A DNA stretch of 64,000 nt from Allopseudospirillum japonicum (GTDB lineage: Bacteria > Pseudomonadota > Gammaproteobacteria > Pseudomonadales > Halomonadaceae), in the NCBI RefSeq assembly GCF_900108915.1, contig NZ_FNYH01000001.1, positions 372,001 through 436,000 of the forward strand, in the 5' to 3' direction. The notes under the pieces are model-generated. The model was not told where the DNA came from. It was given only the letters and a program-made list of their open reading frames with translations, and made no database searches. This document shows positions 1-9,195 of this stretch, piece after piece. The translations under genes and the position numbers were made by a program. The number at the start of each line of letters is the position of its first letter. The first letter of the stretch is position 1.

Positions 1-531
1 AATTTGAACTTGGGGATTTTTATCTGGGGTAGAAATTAAAGGATCTGTCTCCCCTAGAATCTGTAACTCAGCACGAGAGATGTTTAAATGAGCCAGCGCT
101 TCCAAACCTTGTGCCAAGCTTGCAGCAGGAAACGCCAAGGCATCCCCTTGCTGATGCGCAAGCAAATGCTGATAAGCAACTTGGGTATCACCTTGGGCCT
201 GCCATTGCAAAAAACTTTGCCAAGCGGATACAGGCGCCCGTTGAAACTGACGCTGAAAAGCACGTAACTGGGCTTGTGTAACCCCACCCAAGTCACAAAA
301 ACGCGCCCCCATACCTAACACAATCAAGGGGCAGGTTACCTCTTGTGCCAGCCTTAAAGCCCCTAAAGACCAGCCCAAATATATATCTGCTTGCTGAGGA
401 ATAGAGGTGTGAGCATCAACACACAAGATGTGTATGCTTTGCGGCCCTTGCTGCTTTAATGCCTGTGCTAAAGGCTGCATCACCTGTGCACGCATACCCC
501 AGCCGGCCATCAATACAAGGGAGAGAGGCAT
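1..531 (-). CDS. bioH: BioH-like pimeloyl-ACP methyl ester esterase (3' end outside window)
   Basis: Alpha/beta hydrolase running off the left edge; about 177 codons are visible. Seen: an N-terminal beta strand ending in AGWGM, a nucleophile elbow GWSLG about 57-61, and GETDP near the edge, which fits the catalytic acid. The catalytic His would lie beyond the window. BioH hydrolyses the methyl ester of pimeloyl-ACP to end pimelate synthesis. The GWGM/GWSLG pattern and the place directly after bioB and bioF support this. BioG-type enzymes also start with a GWG motif, but the GWSLG elbow and following text look more BioH-like. Two ATGs compete: 540 overlaps the bioF stop, while 531 sits 9 bases after a GGAG and is preferred. 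Confidence 0.78.
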   Translation of the reverse strand, partial: MPLSLVLMAGWGMRAQVMQPLAQALKQQGPQSIHILCVDAHTSIPQQADIYLGWSLGALRLAQEVTCPLIVLGMGARFCDLGGVTQAQLRAFQRQFQRAPVSAWQSFLQWQAQGDTQVAYQHLLAHQQGDALAFPAASLAQGLEALAHLNISRAELQILGETDPLISTPDKNPQVQI

Positions 532-532
532 G

Positions 533-1759
533 TTAGACATCTCCTATCGATAAAGGATAAAGTTGCTGACACCTTGCGAGGGCTTGCAATAACCAGTGAA
601 TTTGCTCTTGAGTATGTGCTGCGCTTAGGGTGATACGCAGGCGCGCTTGTGCCACTGTCGGTGGACGAATCGCAGCAACCCAAACACCTGCTTGTGCAAG
701 GATTTGGCTCCAGCGCAAGCAGGTGTTGACGTCTGCTATCGGTAAAATTTGGATGCTGGTTGTTGAGGCTGCCAAAGGCAAACCTAAAGCTTGCACCCCT
801 TGACGAAAGTCTTGAATATTGCGCACTAATTGTGCCCTGAGTTCGGCCCCTTCCTCACTTTGCACCAAGTGCACACTTGCACAAGTCGCCCATGCCAATG
901 CGGGGGAACTTGCCGTAGTATAGATGTAAGGGCGCGCAAACTGGCGCAAATATTCAATCACATGTGTGGAAGCAGCCACAAAAGCACCACTGGTACCTAA
1001 GGCTTTCCCCAAGGTCCCCATAATGATGGGTGTTTGCGCACTCGTTACATCTGCAGCGAGTCCTTGCCCTCGTGTTCCTAAGACTCCTAACGAATGTGCC
1101 TCATCCACAATCAGATGCGCATTTGCCACTTGGCAAAGCTGGCTATAAGCCTCTAAATCTGCTTGATCACCATCCATGCTAAAAACACCGTCCGTGACCA
1201 CCCAAGTGACGTTACTGGCTTTCGCCTGATGTGTTGCTTGTTGCAGACGCATCTGTAAATGTGCCACATCCAAATGACGATAGCGCAAGACTTTAGCACC
1301 AGAAATCCGCGCACCATCCAACAAAGAAGCATGATTTAGTTTATCTTCAAGCACTAAATCATCAGAGGTTAATAGGGTTTGCAATAAAGCTAGATTTGCA
1401 GAAAAACCACTACTAAAACTCAAGACTGCCGGACGCTGTAACCAAGCTGCAATCGCCTCTTCTAAAGCTTGATGTGCATACGAATGCCCGCATACTAAAT
1501 GCGATGCCCCACTACCAACGCCCCAACGTTCAGCTCCTGCTTGCAAAGCCGCGAGAATTTTTGGATGTGCCGCCAGCCCTAAATAATCATTACTACAAAA
1601 ATTATACTGCTGTGTTTTTTTGCTTTGGTAAACACGCTCAACCCTGGCACCTTGTGGGCTCATAAGACATGATGGCGTCCGCAATAAGGAAGCAGCGACT
1701 CTTTGCTGTAATTTTCTTTCAAGCCGGGTTTCTAGCTTGTTTGCTTGCTTATTGATCAC
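533..1759 (-). CDS. bioF: 8-amino-7-oxononanoate synthase
   Basis: PLP enzyme joining pimeloyl-ACP (or -CoA) and alanine to give KAPA, the first ring-forming biotin step. Seen: [10 protein letters not shown] near the N-terminus, [10 protein letters not shown], and the PLP-lysine motif [11 protein letters not shown], all typical of the alpha-oxoamine synthase family. About 408 residues is slightly longer than usual. Start: a GTG at 1759 overlaps the bioB TGA as GTGA, giving translational coupling. A TTG at 1774 would add five residues and is less likely. The bioH start follows within a few bases, so bioB-bioF-bioH form one operon. Confidence 0.93.
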   Translation of the reverse strand: MINKQANKLETRLERKLQQRVAASLLRTPSCLMSPQGARVERVYQSKKTQQYNFCSNDYLGLAAHPKILAALQAGAERWGVGSGASHLVCGHSYAHQALEEAIAAWLQRPAVLSFSSGFSANLALLQTLLTSDDLVLEDKLNHASLLDGARISGAKVLRYRHLDVAHLQMRLQQATHQAKASNVTWVVTDGVFSMDGDQADLEAYSQLCQVANAHLIVDEAHSLGVLGTRGQGLAADVTSAQTPIIMGTLGKALGTSGAFVAASTHVIEYLRQFARPYIYTTASSPALAWATCASVHLVQSEEGAELRAQLVRNIQDFRQGVQALGLPLAASTTSIQILPIADVNTCLRWSQILAQAGVWVAAIRPPTVAQARLRITLSAAHTQEQIHWLLQALARCQQLYPLSIGDV

Positions 1760-2847
1760 ACTAGCAGACCACAAGGTTTGGGTGCACGGGCTTCATTTTG
1801 AGTTGCATCATAAAAATAGGCTGAGGTTTGCGCTTCTTGTAGTGCTTGATTTAAAGCGGCTGCGCGCACTTGCTCAGAAACCGGTGTGGAGGCTTGTTCT
1901 ATTTCTAAACCTAAACGTGCAAATAATTGCTGATCTTTTTGTGCTTCTGGGTTGCTGGTTGTTAATAACTTATCACCATAGAAAATAGAGTTTGCGCCGG
2001 CCATAAAGGCTAAAGCTTGACTTGTATCGGATAAGTTTTCCCGACCTGCGGATAAACGAATATAAGATGCTGGCATCAAAATCCGTGCAACAGCAATCGC
2101 GCGGATAAACTCAAGTTCATCCAAATCCTCGACCTGGTCTAAAGGCGTACCTTCGACTTTCACCAACATATTCATAGGGACACTTTCAGGGTGTGGCTGC
2201 AAGCTGGCTAATTGTTGCAATAGCTTGAGGCGATCTTGCATCCCTTCTCCCATTCCTAAAATACCGCCACAACAGACCTTCATACCCGCATCACGTACAT
2301 GCGCTAATGTTTGCAAACGATCTGTATAAGTACGGGTACTAATAATTTCTGCGTAATATTCAGGTGAGGTATCTAGATTATGGTTGTAGTAATCCAAACC
2401 TGCGTCTGCTAAAGCTTGGGCTTGTTGTGCATCCAGCATACCCAGTGTCATACAGGTTTCTAAACCTAGATTTTTTACTTCACGTACCATATCCAACACG
2501 GCTGGGAAGGCTTTTTCCTGTGGAGAACGCCATGCCGCACCCATACAAAAACGGCTGGCACCTGCGGCTTTAGCGGCTTGCGCCTGTTGTACCACTTTAC
2601 GGATTTCTGCCAGTTGCTCACGTTGTAAACCCGTTTGATAATGTCCAGATTGCGGACAATACTTACAATCTTCAGGGCAAGCACCTGTTTTAATTGACAT
2701 CAAGGTCGAGACTTGCACCTGATTTGGGGGAAAGTAATGTCTATGTGTTTGCTGCGCTTGCAATAATAAATCTAAAAAGGCTTGCTGCCATAAAGCTTGT
2801 ATTTCGTCCAAAGTCCAATCGTAACGTAATGCAGGCAAGCTTGACAT
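1756..2847 (-). CDS. bioB: Biotin synthase
   Basis: Radical SAM enzyme inserting sulfur into dethiobiotin. Seen: the radical SAM cluster motif CPEDCKYC at about residues 58-65, then [17 protein letters not shown] and the C-terminal NSIFYG that belongs to the [2Fe-2S]-binding half of the barrel. 363 residues is slightly longer than the E. coli enzyme because of a longer C-terminal tail. The ATG has a strong AAAAGGAG eight bases upstream. It is the first gene of the bio operon and divergent from comF; a BirA-like inverted repeat lies just upstream. Confidence 0.96.
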   Translation of the reverse strand: MSSLPALRYDWTLDEIQALWQQAFLDLLLQAQQTHRHYFPPNQVQVSTLMSIKTGACPEDCKYCPQSGHYQTGLQREQLAEIRKVVQQAQAAKAAGASRFCMGAAWRSPQEKAFPAVLDMVREVKNLGLETCMTLGMLDAQQAQALADAGLDYYNHNLDTSPEYYAEIISTRTYTDRLQTLAHVRDAGMKVCCGGILGMGEGMQDRLKLLQQLASLQPHPESVPMNMLVKVEGTPLDQVEDLDELEFIRAIAVARILMPASYIRLSAGRENLSDTSQALAFMAGANSIFYGDKLLTTSNPEAQKDQQLFARLGLEIEQASTPVSEQVRAAALNQALQEAQTSAYFYDATQNEARAPKPCGLLV

Positions 2848-2862
2848 GTGAGAGGCTCCTTT

Positions 2863-2894
2863 TAGACAACCTAATAGACAATAAAAGTTAACTG
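2863..2894. promoter_or_regulatory. Candidate BirA operator upstream of bioB
   Basis: Imperfect inverted repeat TAGACAACC - 14 bases - AGTTAACTG, starting 15 bases upstream of the bioB start codon. The BirA box known from enterobacteria and related gammaproteobacteria is TTGTAAACC - N14-16 - GGTTTACAA. The left half matches 6 of 9 and the right half 5 of 9, so the match is weak, but position and spacing are right. Regulation by biotinylated-state BirA is an inference. Confidence 0.35.
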
Positions 2895-2923
2895 CGCCTA
2901 GTCTAGCTTAATTAGCCCAGTTA

Positions 2924-2955
2924 TTGTCAACTTAATTCATGGATGAAGTTAACCT
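2924..2955. promoter_or_regulatory. Second BirA-like half-site pair over the comF start
   Basis: TTGTCAACT (7 of 9 to TTGTAAACC), then 14 bases, then AGTTAACCT. It has the same spacing as the candidate at 2863-2894 and covers the comF initiation codon. Two sites could serve the bioB promoter region together, or this may be chance in an AT-rich gap. Confidence 0.25.
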
Positions 2956-3659
2956 TGTATCGACCTAACCTAGCGCGTTTGCAATACCCTTTACAATGTT
3001 TACTATGCCAAAAAAGTTATTGGGGGCGCTCTAGTCTTTGCCCGCAATGCCGGCAGCTGATGCCTTATTTGGACTATGCCTCTCAATGCCATCAATGCGG
3101 GCTTGTATCGGCTCACAGCAACTTATGTGATACGTGCCGCATCGAACCACCGGCTTTTACACAGACTTATGTACCTTTGGCTTATGGTGGGCTGACCTCT
3201 TTATTGCTCAATCAATTCAAATTCCATACAAATTTTAGCGCTGGTAAAGCACTTACCCAGCTCTGGCAAGACGCTTTACCTAAACAGGTGATGGGCCTAT
3301 ATCAAGATTTAGATATGATTATCCCTGTCCCAGCACATCCACAACGTATCCGCAAACGCGGCTTTCATGTTACTTTGTGGTGTGCCCGTCATATCAGTGG
3401 CATGCTAGCACGTCCTTTCGTCAATACTTGGGTGGAACGCCCTCACCTCGCACCAGCGCAAAAATATTTAGATGCGCAAACACGCCGATGTAATGTTGCA
3501 GATGCTTTCCAAGTCCTGCAACCACAAGCCTTACACAACAAAAAACTTTTATTAGTCGATGATGTGATGACTACCGGCGCTACTTTAAATGCATTGGCTG
3601 AGGTTTGCTTAGACGCAGGTGCCAAAGTTTGCTATGTCACCGCTTTAGCACGTGCCTAA
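2943..3659 (+). CDS. comF: ComF family phosphoribosyltransferase-like protein
   Basis: Seen: an N-terminal cysteine-rich zinc ribbon (CLLC at about 19, CPQC, CHQC, CDTC by about 65), then a type I phosphoribosyltransferase fold with IPVPAHP and the PRPP loop LLLVDDVMTTGATL near residue 200. Length (238) is normal for the family. ComF/GntX proteins are linked to DNA uptake and use of transforming or environmental DNA; the exact reaction is unknown. The neighbouring type IV pilus genes would fit a competence role but are not decisive. The start ATG lacks a clear Shine-Dalgarno. Confidence 0.88.
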   Translation: MKLTLYRPNLARLQYPLQCLLCQKSYWGRSSLCPQCRQLMPYLDYASQCHQCGLVSAHSNLCDTCRIEPPAFTQTYVPLAYGGLTSLLLNQFKFHTNFSAGKALTQLWQDALPKQVMGLYQDLDMIIPVPAHPQRIRKRGFHVTLWCARHISGMLARPFVNTWVERPHLAPAQKYLDAQTRRCNVADAFQVLQPQALHNKKLLLVDDVMTTGATLNALAEVCLDAGAKVCYVTALARA

Positions 3660-3745
3660 ATCATAAAGACTTCCTCATCTGATACCCGCACTTAGGTGAG
3701 CATGTTAGTATTTGCATTTTTATCACCTACTTTTGAGGTGCTTCC

Positions 3746-4762
3746 ATGCTGCGCCCTGACGCATCCCTTGCTTATGCAGATGATTTCGCACAAGTATCGC
3801 CCCACTTGATCTTACAAGCCGTGGAATCCATCGGATTGGAACCTGATGGATCATCACTACCTTTAAATAGTTATGAGAATCGAGTGGTACGCCTTGGAAT
3901 GCTAGAGGCTGATCCTGTTATCGTGAAGTTTTACCGCCCTCATAGCTGGCAAGCAGCCCATATTTTGGAAGAACATCAACTTTGCTTGCAACTTGCACAG
4001 GCAAACTTGCCTGTCAACGCCCCTCTGACTTTTGATCAGCAGAGTTTATTTAATTATCAGGGGTTTTATTTTGCACTTTATCCTTATCAAGTGCACAGAA
4101 GCCGTGTCTGGGAAGATGACAACGAGTATCTCGATGCTTTATATCAGCTAGGTCATTTATTTGCGCGTATACATACCCAAAGCCGCAAGATAACTTACCA
4201 GCACCGCCCACATTTTGATTGGTGCAGACAATGGCAACAGGCTTGGCACATTATTTTAGCGACCCCTTGGCTAACAAAAATCCAAACCAGCCAGCTTACG
4301 GCTTTGGAAACTAGCTTGCGCTCACTGATTGAAAGTCGACTTGCTCATGTCAAATCTAGTCGTTTACAACCAATTCAAGGCGATGCACACCTAGGTAACC
4401 TCCTTTGGACACCTAGCCCTTATCTTATTGATTTTGATGATAGTATTCAGGGTTTACCCGTACAAGATTTGTGGATGCTCGCACAAGCGGAAGATCCGAA
4501 AGAAGAAGCGCTACGTTGGTCTGAGCTTATTGATGGTTATCAAGAAGAAGCCACGTTTCCATTCCATGAATTAGCTTGGATCGAAATCCTACGTACCTTA
4601 CGTATCCTTGAACACACAGCCTGGTTAGTGCTGCACCGTAATGAAGCCGCCTTTGCCACCTTGGCCAATATACAAACGGCAGATTTTTGGTCACAAATTT
4701 TGCTCCATCTCCATCGACAGGAAAATGCCCTAAAGCAAGCTCCCTTGACTTTAAACGCTTAA
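3746..4762 (+). CDS. srkA: SrkA-like serine/threonine stress-response kinase
   Basis: Aminoglycoside-phosphotransferase-like (APH/choline kinase fold) protein of 338 residues, close in length to E. coli SrkA (YihE, 328). Seen: the nucleotide-binding segment NRVVRLGM...VIVKFYRP near residues 46-65, the catalytic loop QGDAHLGNLLW near 212, and the metal-binding LIDFDDS near 228. In E. coli this kinase counters programmed death under oxidative and antibiotic stress by phosphorylating protein substrates. TGAGGTG lies a few bases upstream of the ATG. A hairpin at 4794-4818 ends the transcript. Confidence 0.88.
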   Translation: MLRPDASLAYADDFAQVSPHLILQAVESIGLEPDGSSLPLNSYENRVVRLGMLEADPVIVKFYRPHSWQAAHILEEHQLCLQLAQANLPVNAPLTFDQQSLFNYQGFYFALYPYQVHRSRVWEDDNEYLDALYQLGHLFARIHTQSRKITYQHRPHFDWCRQWQQAWHIILATPWLTKIQTSQLTALETSLRSLIESRLAHVKSSRLQPIQGDAHLGNLLWTPSPYLIDFDDSIQGLPVQDLWMLAQAEDPKEEALRWSELIDGYQEEATFPFHELAWIEILRTLRILEHTAWLVLHRNEAAFATLANIQTADFWSQILLHLHRQENALKQAPLTLNA

Positions 4763-4793
4763 TTATCTGTCGTGGATCGGCCCCAGTGATTCG

Positions 4794-4818
4794 ACAAAGT
4801 TGCCAGCAACTTTGTTTT
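4794..4818 (+). terminator. Rho-independent terminator of srkA
   Basis: Perfect nine-base arms ACAAAGTTG / CAACTTTGT around a CCAG loop, followed by TTTT. Its T tract runs straight into the duplicated ribosome-binding segment of the next gene, so stop and translation signals are interleaved. Confidence 0.7.
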
Positions 4819-4839
4819 AGGAGAAAGTTTTAGGAGAAA
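4814..4839 (+). repeat. Tandem duplication of a Shine-Dalgarno segment
   Basis: GTTTTAGGAGAAA occurs twice head to tail with no spacer (4814-4826 and 4827-4839). Each copy carries AGGAG; the second is eight bases from the ATG at 4845, the first 21 bases away. This is read directly from the sequence. Confidence 0.95.
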
Positions 4840-4844
4840 ACTGA

Positions 4845-6314
4845 ATGTCTAAATGGTTACCTTATCTGTTGACACCTTTGGTTACCCTTGCAGGCTGCCA
4901 AAGTGCTCCCCCACCGGCTACCAATCCTAGCATTGAGGATAAAAGCCGGCCAATCACACCACATACAGCACCGGTACGCTATTACCAAGGCGGTGTACAA
5001 GAGGGTGTGCCGACACAGATGGAAGCACCAACGCCAACGCCAACGCCAACGCCAACGCCAACGCCAACGCCAACGCCAACGCCAACGCCAACGCCAACGC
5101 CAACGCCAACGCCAATTAGCGAGCCTATCAGGCTACCGAGTGCACCTGCTCAAATCCCTGAAACCCAGTTGCAACCAACGACCAGTAACCTACCTATCAC
5201 AGCAGAGGTGCTCACCCCAATACCCAGTGCACCTCAAGTGATTAGTGCTCAAATCCGTGATCGCTATGCTTTTGTTGATCCACAAGCAAGCGATTACCCA
5301 CAACGTATTCAAGCTTTAGAGCAAGAAAATTTTCGTTTACGTTTAGAGCTAGATAACTTACGCCAGTTTACTCGCAGCCGCTGGGGTGATCAGCTCTTAG
5401 CAACACAAACCAAACAACTTGTTAAATACACAGATGCGTATCAAAGTCGTGGCACTTTAGACTTTGAAGCAGGACGTGTGCGCGTCGAAACGCTCAAAAA
5501 CTCGGGGGCTTTGGAACGTCTACAAACTGCGATTGTTACCACCTTGCTAACACCCTTTGATGCAGACAACCCTCATCTGTTTGACACGCAAAATATTCAG
5601 TATTCAGGCCCCGCCATTTTAGCTGGCCAGATTCGAGATCACGAAGGCGTCCCTGTAGAATGGGAATGGCGTGCTAAACGTTTTGCCCAATGGCTAGTAC
5701 AAAACAAGCTTCAGGAAATCCAAGCCAATGGACGCACCTACTATCGTGTTGATTTGCCCTTAGTCGATAATCATGTGCAAGTGCGCGGACATAAGTATGA
5801 AACGCTCGTACGCAAATATGCACAACAATATCGTATCGGTGAACCTTTAATTTACGCCATCATGGAAACTGAAAGTAGTTTCAACCCCTATGCGACTAGT
5901 GTGATTCCTGCCTATGGTTTAATGCAAATTGTACCTGCAACCGCAGGACGTGATGTTTTTCAACGTTTGAAAGGACGTTCTGATCAGCCAACACGTTCCT
6001 ATTTATTTAATCCTGCCAATAATATTGATGCAGGCACGGCTTATTTACATATTCTACAAACCACTTATCTAAAAGATATTCAACATCCTCTCAGTCGTGA
6101 ATACTGCATGATTTCTGCCTATAACGGTGGTGCTGGCAACGTCTTGAAAACCTTCCATAGTGATCGTCAACAAGCTGTCAAGGTGATTAACAGCCTGTCG
6201 CCACAAGAAGTTTACCAAAAGCTCAATACACGCCATCCGAGTGCAGAGTCTAGACGCTATATTGAGAAGGTAACGCAAGCCAAGCAAAGATATTTAGCGA
6301 GTGCTCAAGGTTAA
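4845..6314 (+). CDS. mltC: MltC-like membrane-bound lytic murein transglycosylase
   Basis: Lipoprotein of 489 residues. Seen: a signal peptide ending in the lipobox LAGC (Cys about 18), a Pro/Thr linker of 14 PT repeats at about 62-89, a short coiled segment (QALEQENFRLRLELDNLRQ), a DUF3393-like middle domain, and a C-terminal SLT domain with the catalytic Glu in AIMETESSFNP, then YGLMQIVPATAGRDVF and SAYNGGAGNV. It cleaves the glycan strand at the outer membrane face to give 1,6-anhydromuropeptides. It is over 100 residues longer than E. coli MltC, mainly from the linker region. The start is fixed by the lipobox and AGGAG. Confidence 0.9.
   Translation: MSKWLPYLLTPLVTLAGCQSAPPPATNPSIEDKSRPITPHTAPVRYYQGGVQEGVPTQMEAPTPTPTPTPTPTPTPTPTPTPTPTPTPTPISEPIRLPSAPAQIPETQLQPTTSNLPITAEVLTPIPSAPQVISAQIRDRYAFVDPQASDYPQRIQALEQENFRLRLELDNLRQFTRSRWGDQLLATQTKQLVKYTDAYQSRGTLDFEAGRVRVETLKNSGALERLQTAIVTTLLTPFDADNPHLFDTQNIQYSGPAILAGQIRDHEGVPVEWEWRAKRFAQWLVQNKLQEIQANGRTYYRVDLPLVDNHVQVRGHKYETLVRKYAQQYRIGEPLIYAIMETESSFNPYATSVIPAYGLMQIVPATAGRDVFQRLKGRSDQPTRSYLFNPANNIDAGTAYLHILQTTYLKDIQHPLSREYCMISAYNGGAGNVLKTFHSDRQQAVKVINSLSPQEVYQKLNTRHPSAESRRYIEKVTQAKQRYLASAQG
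5028..5111 (+). repeat. CCAACG hexanucleotide tandem repeat, 14 uninterrupted copies
   Basis: Eighty-four bases of exact CCAACG units inside the MltC-like gene, encoding (Pro-Thr)14. Unit gain or loss by slippage keeps the reading frame, so only linker length should vary between strains. Perfect identity of the copies suggests recent expansion. Confidence 0.98.
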
Positions 6315-6334
6315 AAAATTGGGCTGATTTATAC

Positions 6335-6356
6335 CGGCTTCCCGCCGTGGAAGCCG
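6335..6356. terminator. Hairpin between convergent mltC and yafJ
   Basis: Eight-base arms CGGCTTCC / GGAAGCCG with a six-base loop, in the 43-base gap between two convergent genes. Neither side has a real T tract next to the stem, so its efficiency is doubtful. Confidence 0.45.
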
Positions 6357-6357
6357 A

Positions 6358-7143
6358 CTAAAAACGCCCAAAGGCTTGATACACCTTTTCTCCCGCTTGA
6401 AATACGACTAACTCACCCGGTTGCATTTTTTGCCATGCTTCATTTGAAGTGAGTGGTTCTGTGGCAATCACAGTCACTATATCTTGATCGCCTGTGTGCT
6501 GTTGAAAATCAACCTGCATTTCTAGATCACATAAGTGAGCCTCACCAAAAGGTGCACGTCTTGTTAACCAATGCAACTTCGTTGAACAGTAAGCAAATAA
6601 ATACTCTCCATTACTCAGCAATAAATTAAAGACTCCTAAACGGCGTAATTCTTCACACCAAGTGTGTACTTGCTGCCATAAAGTATGGGCTTGTGCTGGC
6701 GGCACAGGAAAATGCTGACGAATTTGATTCAATAACCAGCAAATAACATATTCACTATCCGTACTTCCTACAGGTAAATAGGTACCCAAAGCCAGTGCCT
6801 GATAATTAGCCAGTTGGCCATTATGTGCCGCACTCCAATGCTGCCCCCAAAGCTCACGGGTGAAAGGGTGGGTATTAGCTAACGAAATTTGTCCAACATT
6901 CGCTTGGCGAATATGACTAATCACAACACGACTTTTAATCGGATAATCACAAATCAAGCGTGCAATCGGTGAATGAATTGAAGGGTGCGGATCGCGGAAT
7001 TCTCGGTAACCATCACCTTCGTAGAAGGCGATTCCCCAACCATCACTATGCGGCCCTGTACCACCACCGCGTTGGATGAGACCAGCAAAACTAAAACAAA
7101 TATCCGTAGGGACATTCGCACTCATACCCAAAAGTTCGCACAT
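6358..7143 (-). CDS. yafJ: Class II glutamine amidotransferase (YafJ family)
   Basis: N-terminal nucleophile hydrolase. Seen: MCELLG at the start (Cys2 becomes the nucleophile after Met removal), RGGGTGPHSDGWGIAFY at about 26-42, and ISHIRQANVGQ, NTHPF and HNGQLA, which bind glutamine as in GATase type 2 domains. 261 residues is the normal YafJ length. There is no synthetase domain, so the ammonia acceptor is unknown; the family may simply hydrolyse glutamine or gamma-glutamyl compounds. AAGGA lies 11 bases before the ATG. Confidence 0.88.
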   Translation of the reverse strand: MCELLGMSANVPTDICFSFAGLIQRGGGTGPHSDGWGIAFYEGDGYREFRDPHPSIHSPIARLICDYPIKSRVVISHIRQANVGQISLANTHPFTRELWGQHWSAAHNGQLANYQALALGTYLPVGSTDSEYVICWLLNQIRQHFPVPPAQAHTLWQQVHTWCEELRRLGVFNLLLSNGEYLFAYCSTKLHWLTRRAPFGEAHLCDLEMQVDFQQHTGDQDIVTVIATEPLTSNEAWQKMQPGELVVFQAGEKVYQAFGRF

Positions 7144-7187
7144 AACAAGCGATTTCCTTTTTTAAAAACGAATTTTTAAATCATGGC

Positions 7188-7215
7188 ATAAAAAAAGGGA
7201 GTCTGACAGACTCCC
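7188..7215 (-). terminator. Strong terminator after the VWA gene
   Basis: On the minus strand, arms GGGAGTCT / AGACTCCC with a three-base loop followed by seven or more T. It closes the long minus-strand run that starts at pilB. Confidence 0.88.
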
Positions 7216-7237
7216 CCTTGGGTTGTTTTAGCGACCA

Positions 7238-9139
7238 CTAGACCTGTTCATGTTGATCTATACTGAGATCTTCATCCTCAAAACCGCGCTTCTTGCTCCA
7301 GTGGCGATAGCCTAAAAAAGCCCCCGCAAACAAAAGCACATTAGCTATCCCTATCCCAAGATAAACCCACAACATATCTGGTTCATCTTCTTTCTCTACT
7401 GGAGCAGGTTCAGGCTCAACTTCTGGTTTCGGGTCAGGCGTCGCTACAGGCGGTGGCACAAAAGCAGGTGGCGGTGCTTCTTCCTCTACCACAGGTTCGG
7501 GCGCGGGTTTGGGTTGAGGTTGAGGCTCAGGTGTTGTTTCTGGCTGTTCTTCAACTTTTAAGTTCGGATCAGCAGGAATCACAATCGGAGCTAAACTCGT
7601 TTGAATGCTTTCTCCTTGCATTAAGGTCGTCACTTGGAAGCTAATTTTTTGGTCTCGGCTTCGATCAAGCGTTGGCAATTGTACGACCCATTGTTCAATT
7701 TCTTGTAACTCAGCCAAGACTTGCATGCCCGCAGCTTCTGCCAGAATCTGTGTATCAGGTGCACGTAACTCAGGATGATTCGCAGTCAATAATACTTTAC
7801 CTGTGTTCGCATACTGATCATCGCGCATTTGCAACGCAGTATTCAGTAAATCCTGTACATTGACCGGACGAGAGACTGTACGTTGGAAGGTTTTACCATC
7901 TACATGCACTTCAACCCTTTGGCTACCTAACTGCTCTGGCAAAGTTAATGTTTGCTTAAAATATCCTTTCTCAGTGGCTGAACGCGCCATCGCTTGCTCA
8001 CGCAAGACACGACTTTCATCGTCAATCACTTGAGCACGTACGTCGAGCAATTCCAAAAAGTCATCGCGCTCGATCACTTGGCCATCTTCAGTAAAGTGTG
8101 CTTGCAGCTGTAAAGGTACACCTCGATATAAGGTCGCCGGCACATCACTCACATTTAATTTCAAGTCTGAAATGACAGTCACTCGGTTATCCGGATGCGC
8201 CTCAGTTTCTAACAACCACTCACCTTGTTGTGGACTTTGCACTGTCACAAGGTTATAGCGATCCGAACCAAACCAACGCACATTTTCTGGATGGTCTAAC
8301 GCCATATATCTTTGCCCATCCGGTGCTTTTAACGCAACACGTTGGCGTGTTGGCCCATGGAAAACTAATAAAGTAAATTCACTAATGCTTGCATCGACCA
8401 GAAAACGATTACCTTCTAAAGGCACTTCTTCTGCTGGTGCAGAACGATCCATCGCATTCACAAATAATTTCATCAGTTCATCTGCGCTTTGTGCCACAGC
8501 ATATAAGCCGCCGGTTTCCTTGGCCATGCGTCTTAGCAAATCATGGTCAGCATTTTCTGACAAGGCAACGGTATGCACTGAATAACCAGCCTGTTGCAAA
8601 CGTGGCACCATGCTATACAGCAAGTTATCGCGTGAAACTTGGTTTTCGCGCTCGCGTGCTTTTTCTGTATTCGCTTCAGAAATATCCACCATGCCATCAG
8701 ACAGGAAAATGACGTGTCTATCATAACCTTCTGGATCGCGCCCAATATCATAAGCGGCACGTTCAATCGCATTTTCAATATCTGTATATAGTGCATTGGC
8801 ATCGATTTCACGGGCTTTCTCCCGTGCCATCTCTCGCCAAGCATCATTGACGACACCGTGAGGGACTAATACGTTCGAGTAAGTACCGAAAGTCCACACG
8901 CCTGCACGGCTTTCACTCGGCAATAAATCAATCAAAAGTTTTAATGCAGGCACCCGTAAATTCTTAGGGTCATTTTGTTTCATACTACCGGAAACATCGA
9001 TCACCACACGAATATCAGGTGTTTCCGTAGCCGCGTGCACAGGCAAAGTCCAAGCCAAGCAAGTGCTTAACATCCCTATCCCACCTGCGATTAACCAAGA
9101 CCTGATCCATCTTACTTTGAGACTTGTTTGTATGCGCAT
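7238..9139 (-). CDS. VWA-domain membrane-anchored protein of unknown function
   Basis: 633 residues. Seen: a long signal peptide (about 1-36, ending PVHA), a von Willebrand A domain from about 43 to 235 with MIDAS residues DVSGSMKQ near 48 and LSDGMVD further on, a beta-rich middle, a Pro/Glu/Lys-rich stretch at about 535-595, one transmembrane helix near 600-622 (VYLGIGIANVLLFAG) and a short acidic cytoplasmic tail. The intact MIDAS predicts divalent-metal-dependent ligand binding in the periplasm. Last gene of the pilB-to-VWA run; its upstream neighbours are two small membrane proteins. I do not recognise a named function. A chelatase-type role is unlikely without a AAA partner nearby. Confidence 0.8.
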   Translation of the reverse strand: MRIQTSLKVRWIRSWLIAGGIGMLSTCLAWTLPVHAATETPDIRVVIDVSGSMKQNDPKNLRVPALKLLIDLLPSESRAGVWTFGTYSNVLVPHGVVNDAWREMAREKAREIDANALYTDIENAIERAAYDIGRDPEGYDRHVIFLSDGMVDISEANTEKARERENQVSRDNLLYSMVPRLQQAGYSVHTVALSENADHDLLRRMAKETGGLYAVAQSADELMKLFVNAMDRSAPAEEVPLEGNRFLVDASISEFTLLVFHGPTRQRVALKAPDGQRYMALDHPENVRWFGSDRYNLVTVQSPQQGEWLLETEAHPDNRVTVISDLKLNVSDVPATLYRGVPLQLQAHFTEDGQVIERDDFLELLDVRAQVIDDESRVLREQAMARSATEKGYFKQTLTLPEQLGSQRVEVHVDGKTFQRTVSRPVNVQDLLNTALQMRDDQYANTGKVLLTANHPELRAPDTQILAEAAGMQVLAELQEIEQWVVQLPTLDRSRDQKISFQVTTLMQGESIQTSLAPIVIPADPNLKVEEQPETTPEPQPQPKPAPEPVVEEEAPPPAFVPPPVATPDPKPEVEPEPAPVEKEDEPDMLWVYLGIGIANVLLFAGAFLGYRHWSKKRGFEDEDLSIDQHEQV

Positions 9140-9195
9140 CTTCTCTTCCCCATGCCGCGACGCCTTGACCTATTCAGTATGCTTGCTGATCTACT

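Noticed and set aside
5028..5111. CRISPR or other spacer-containing array
   Set aside because: Pure hexamer tandem repeat without spacers, inside a coding frame.
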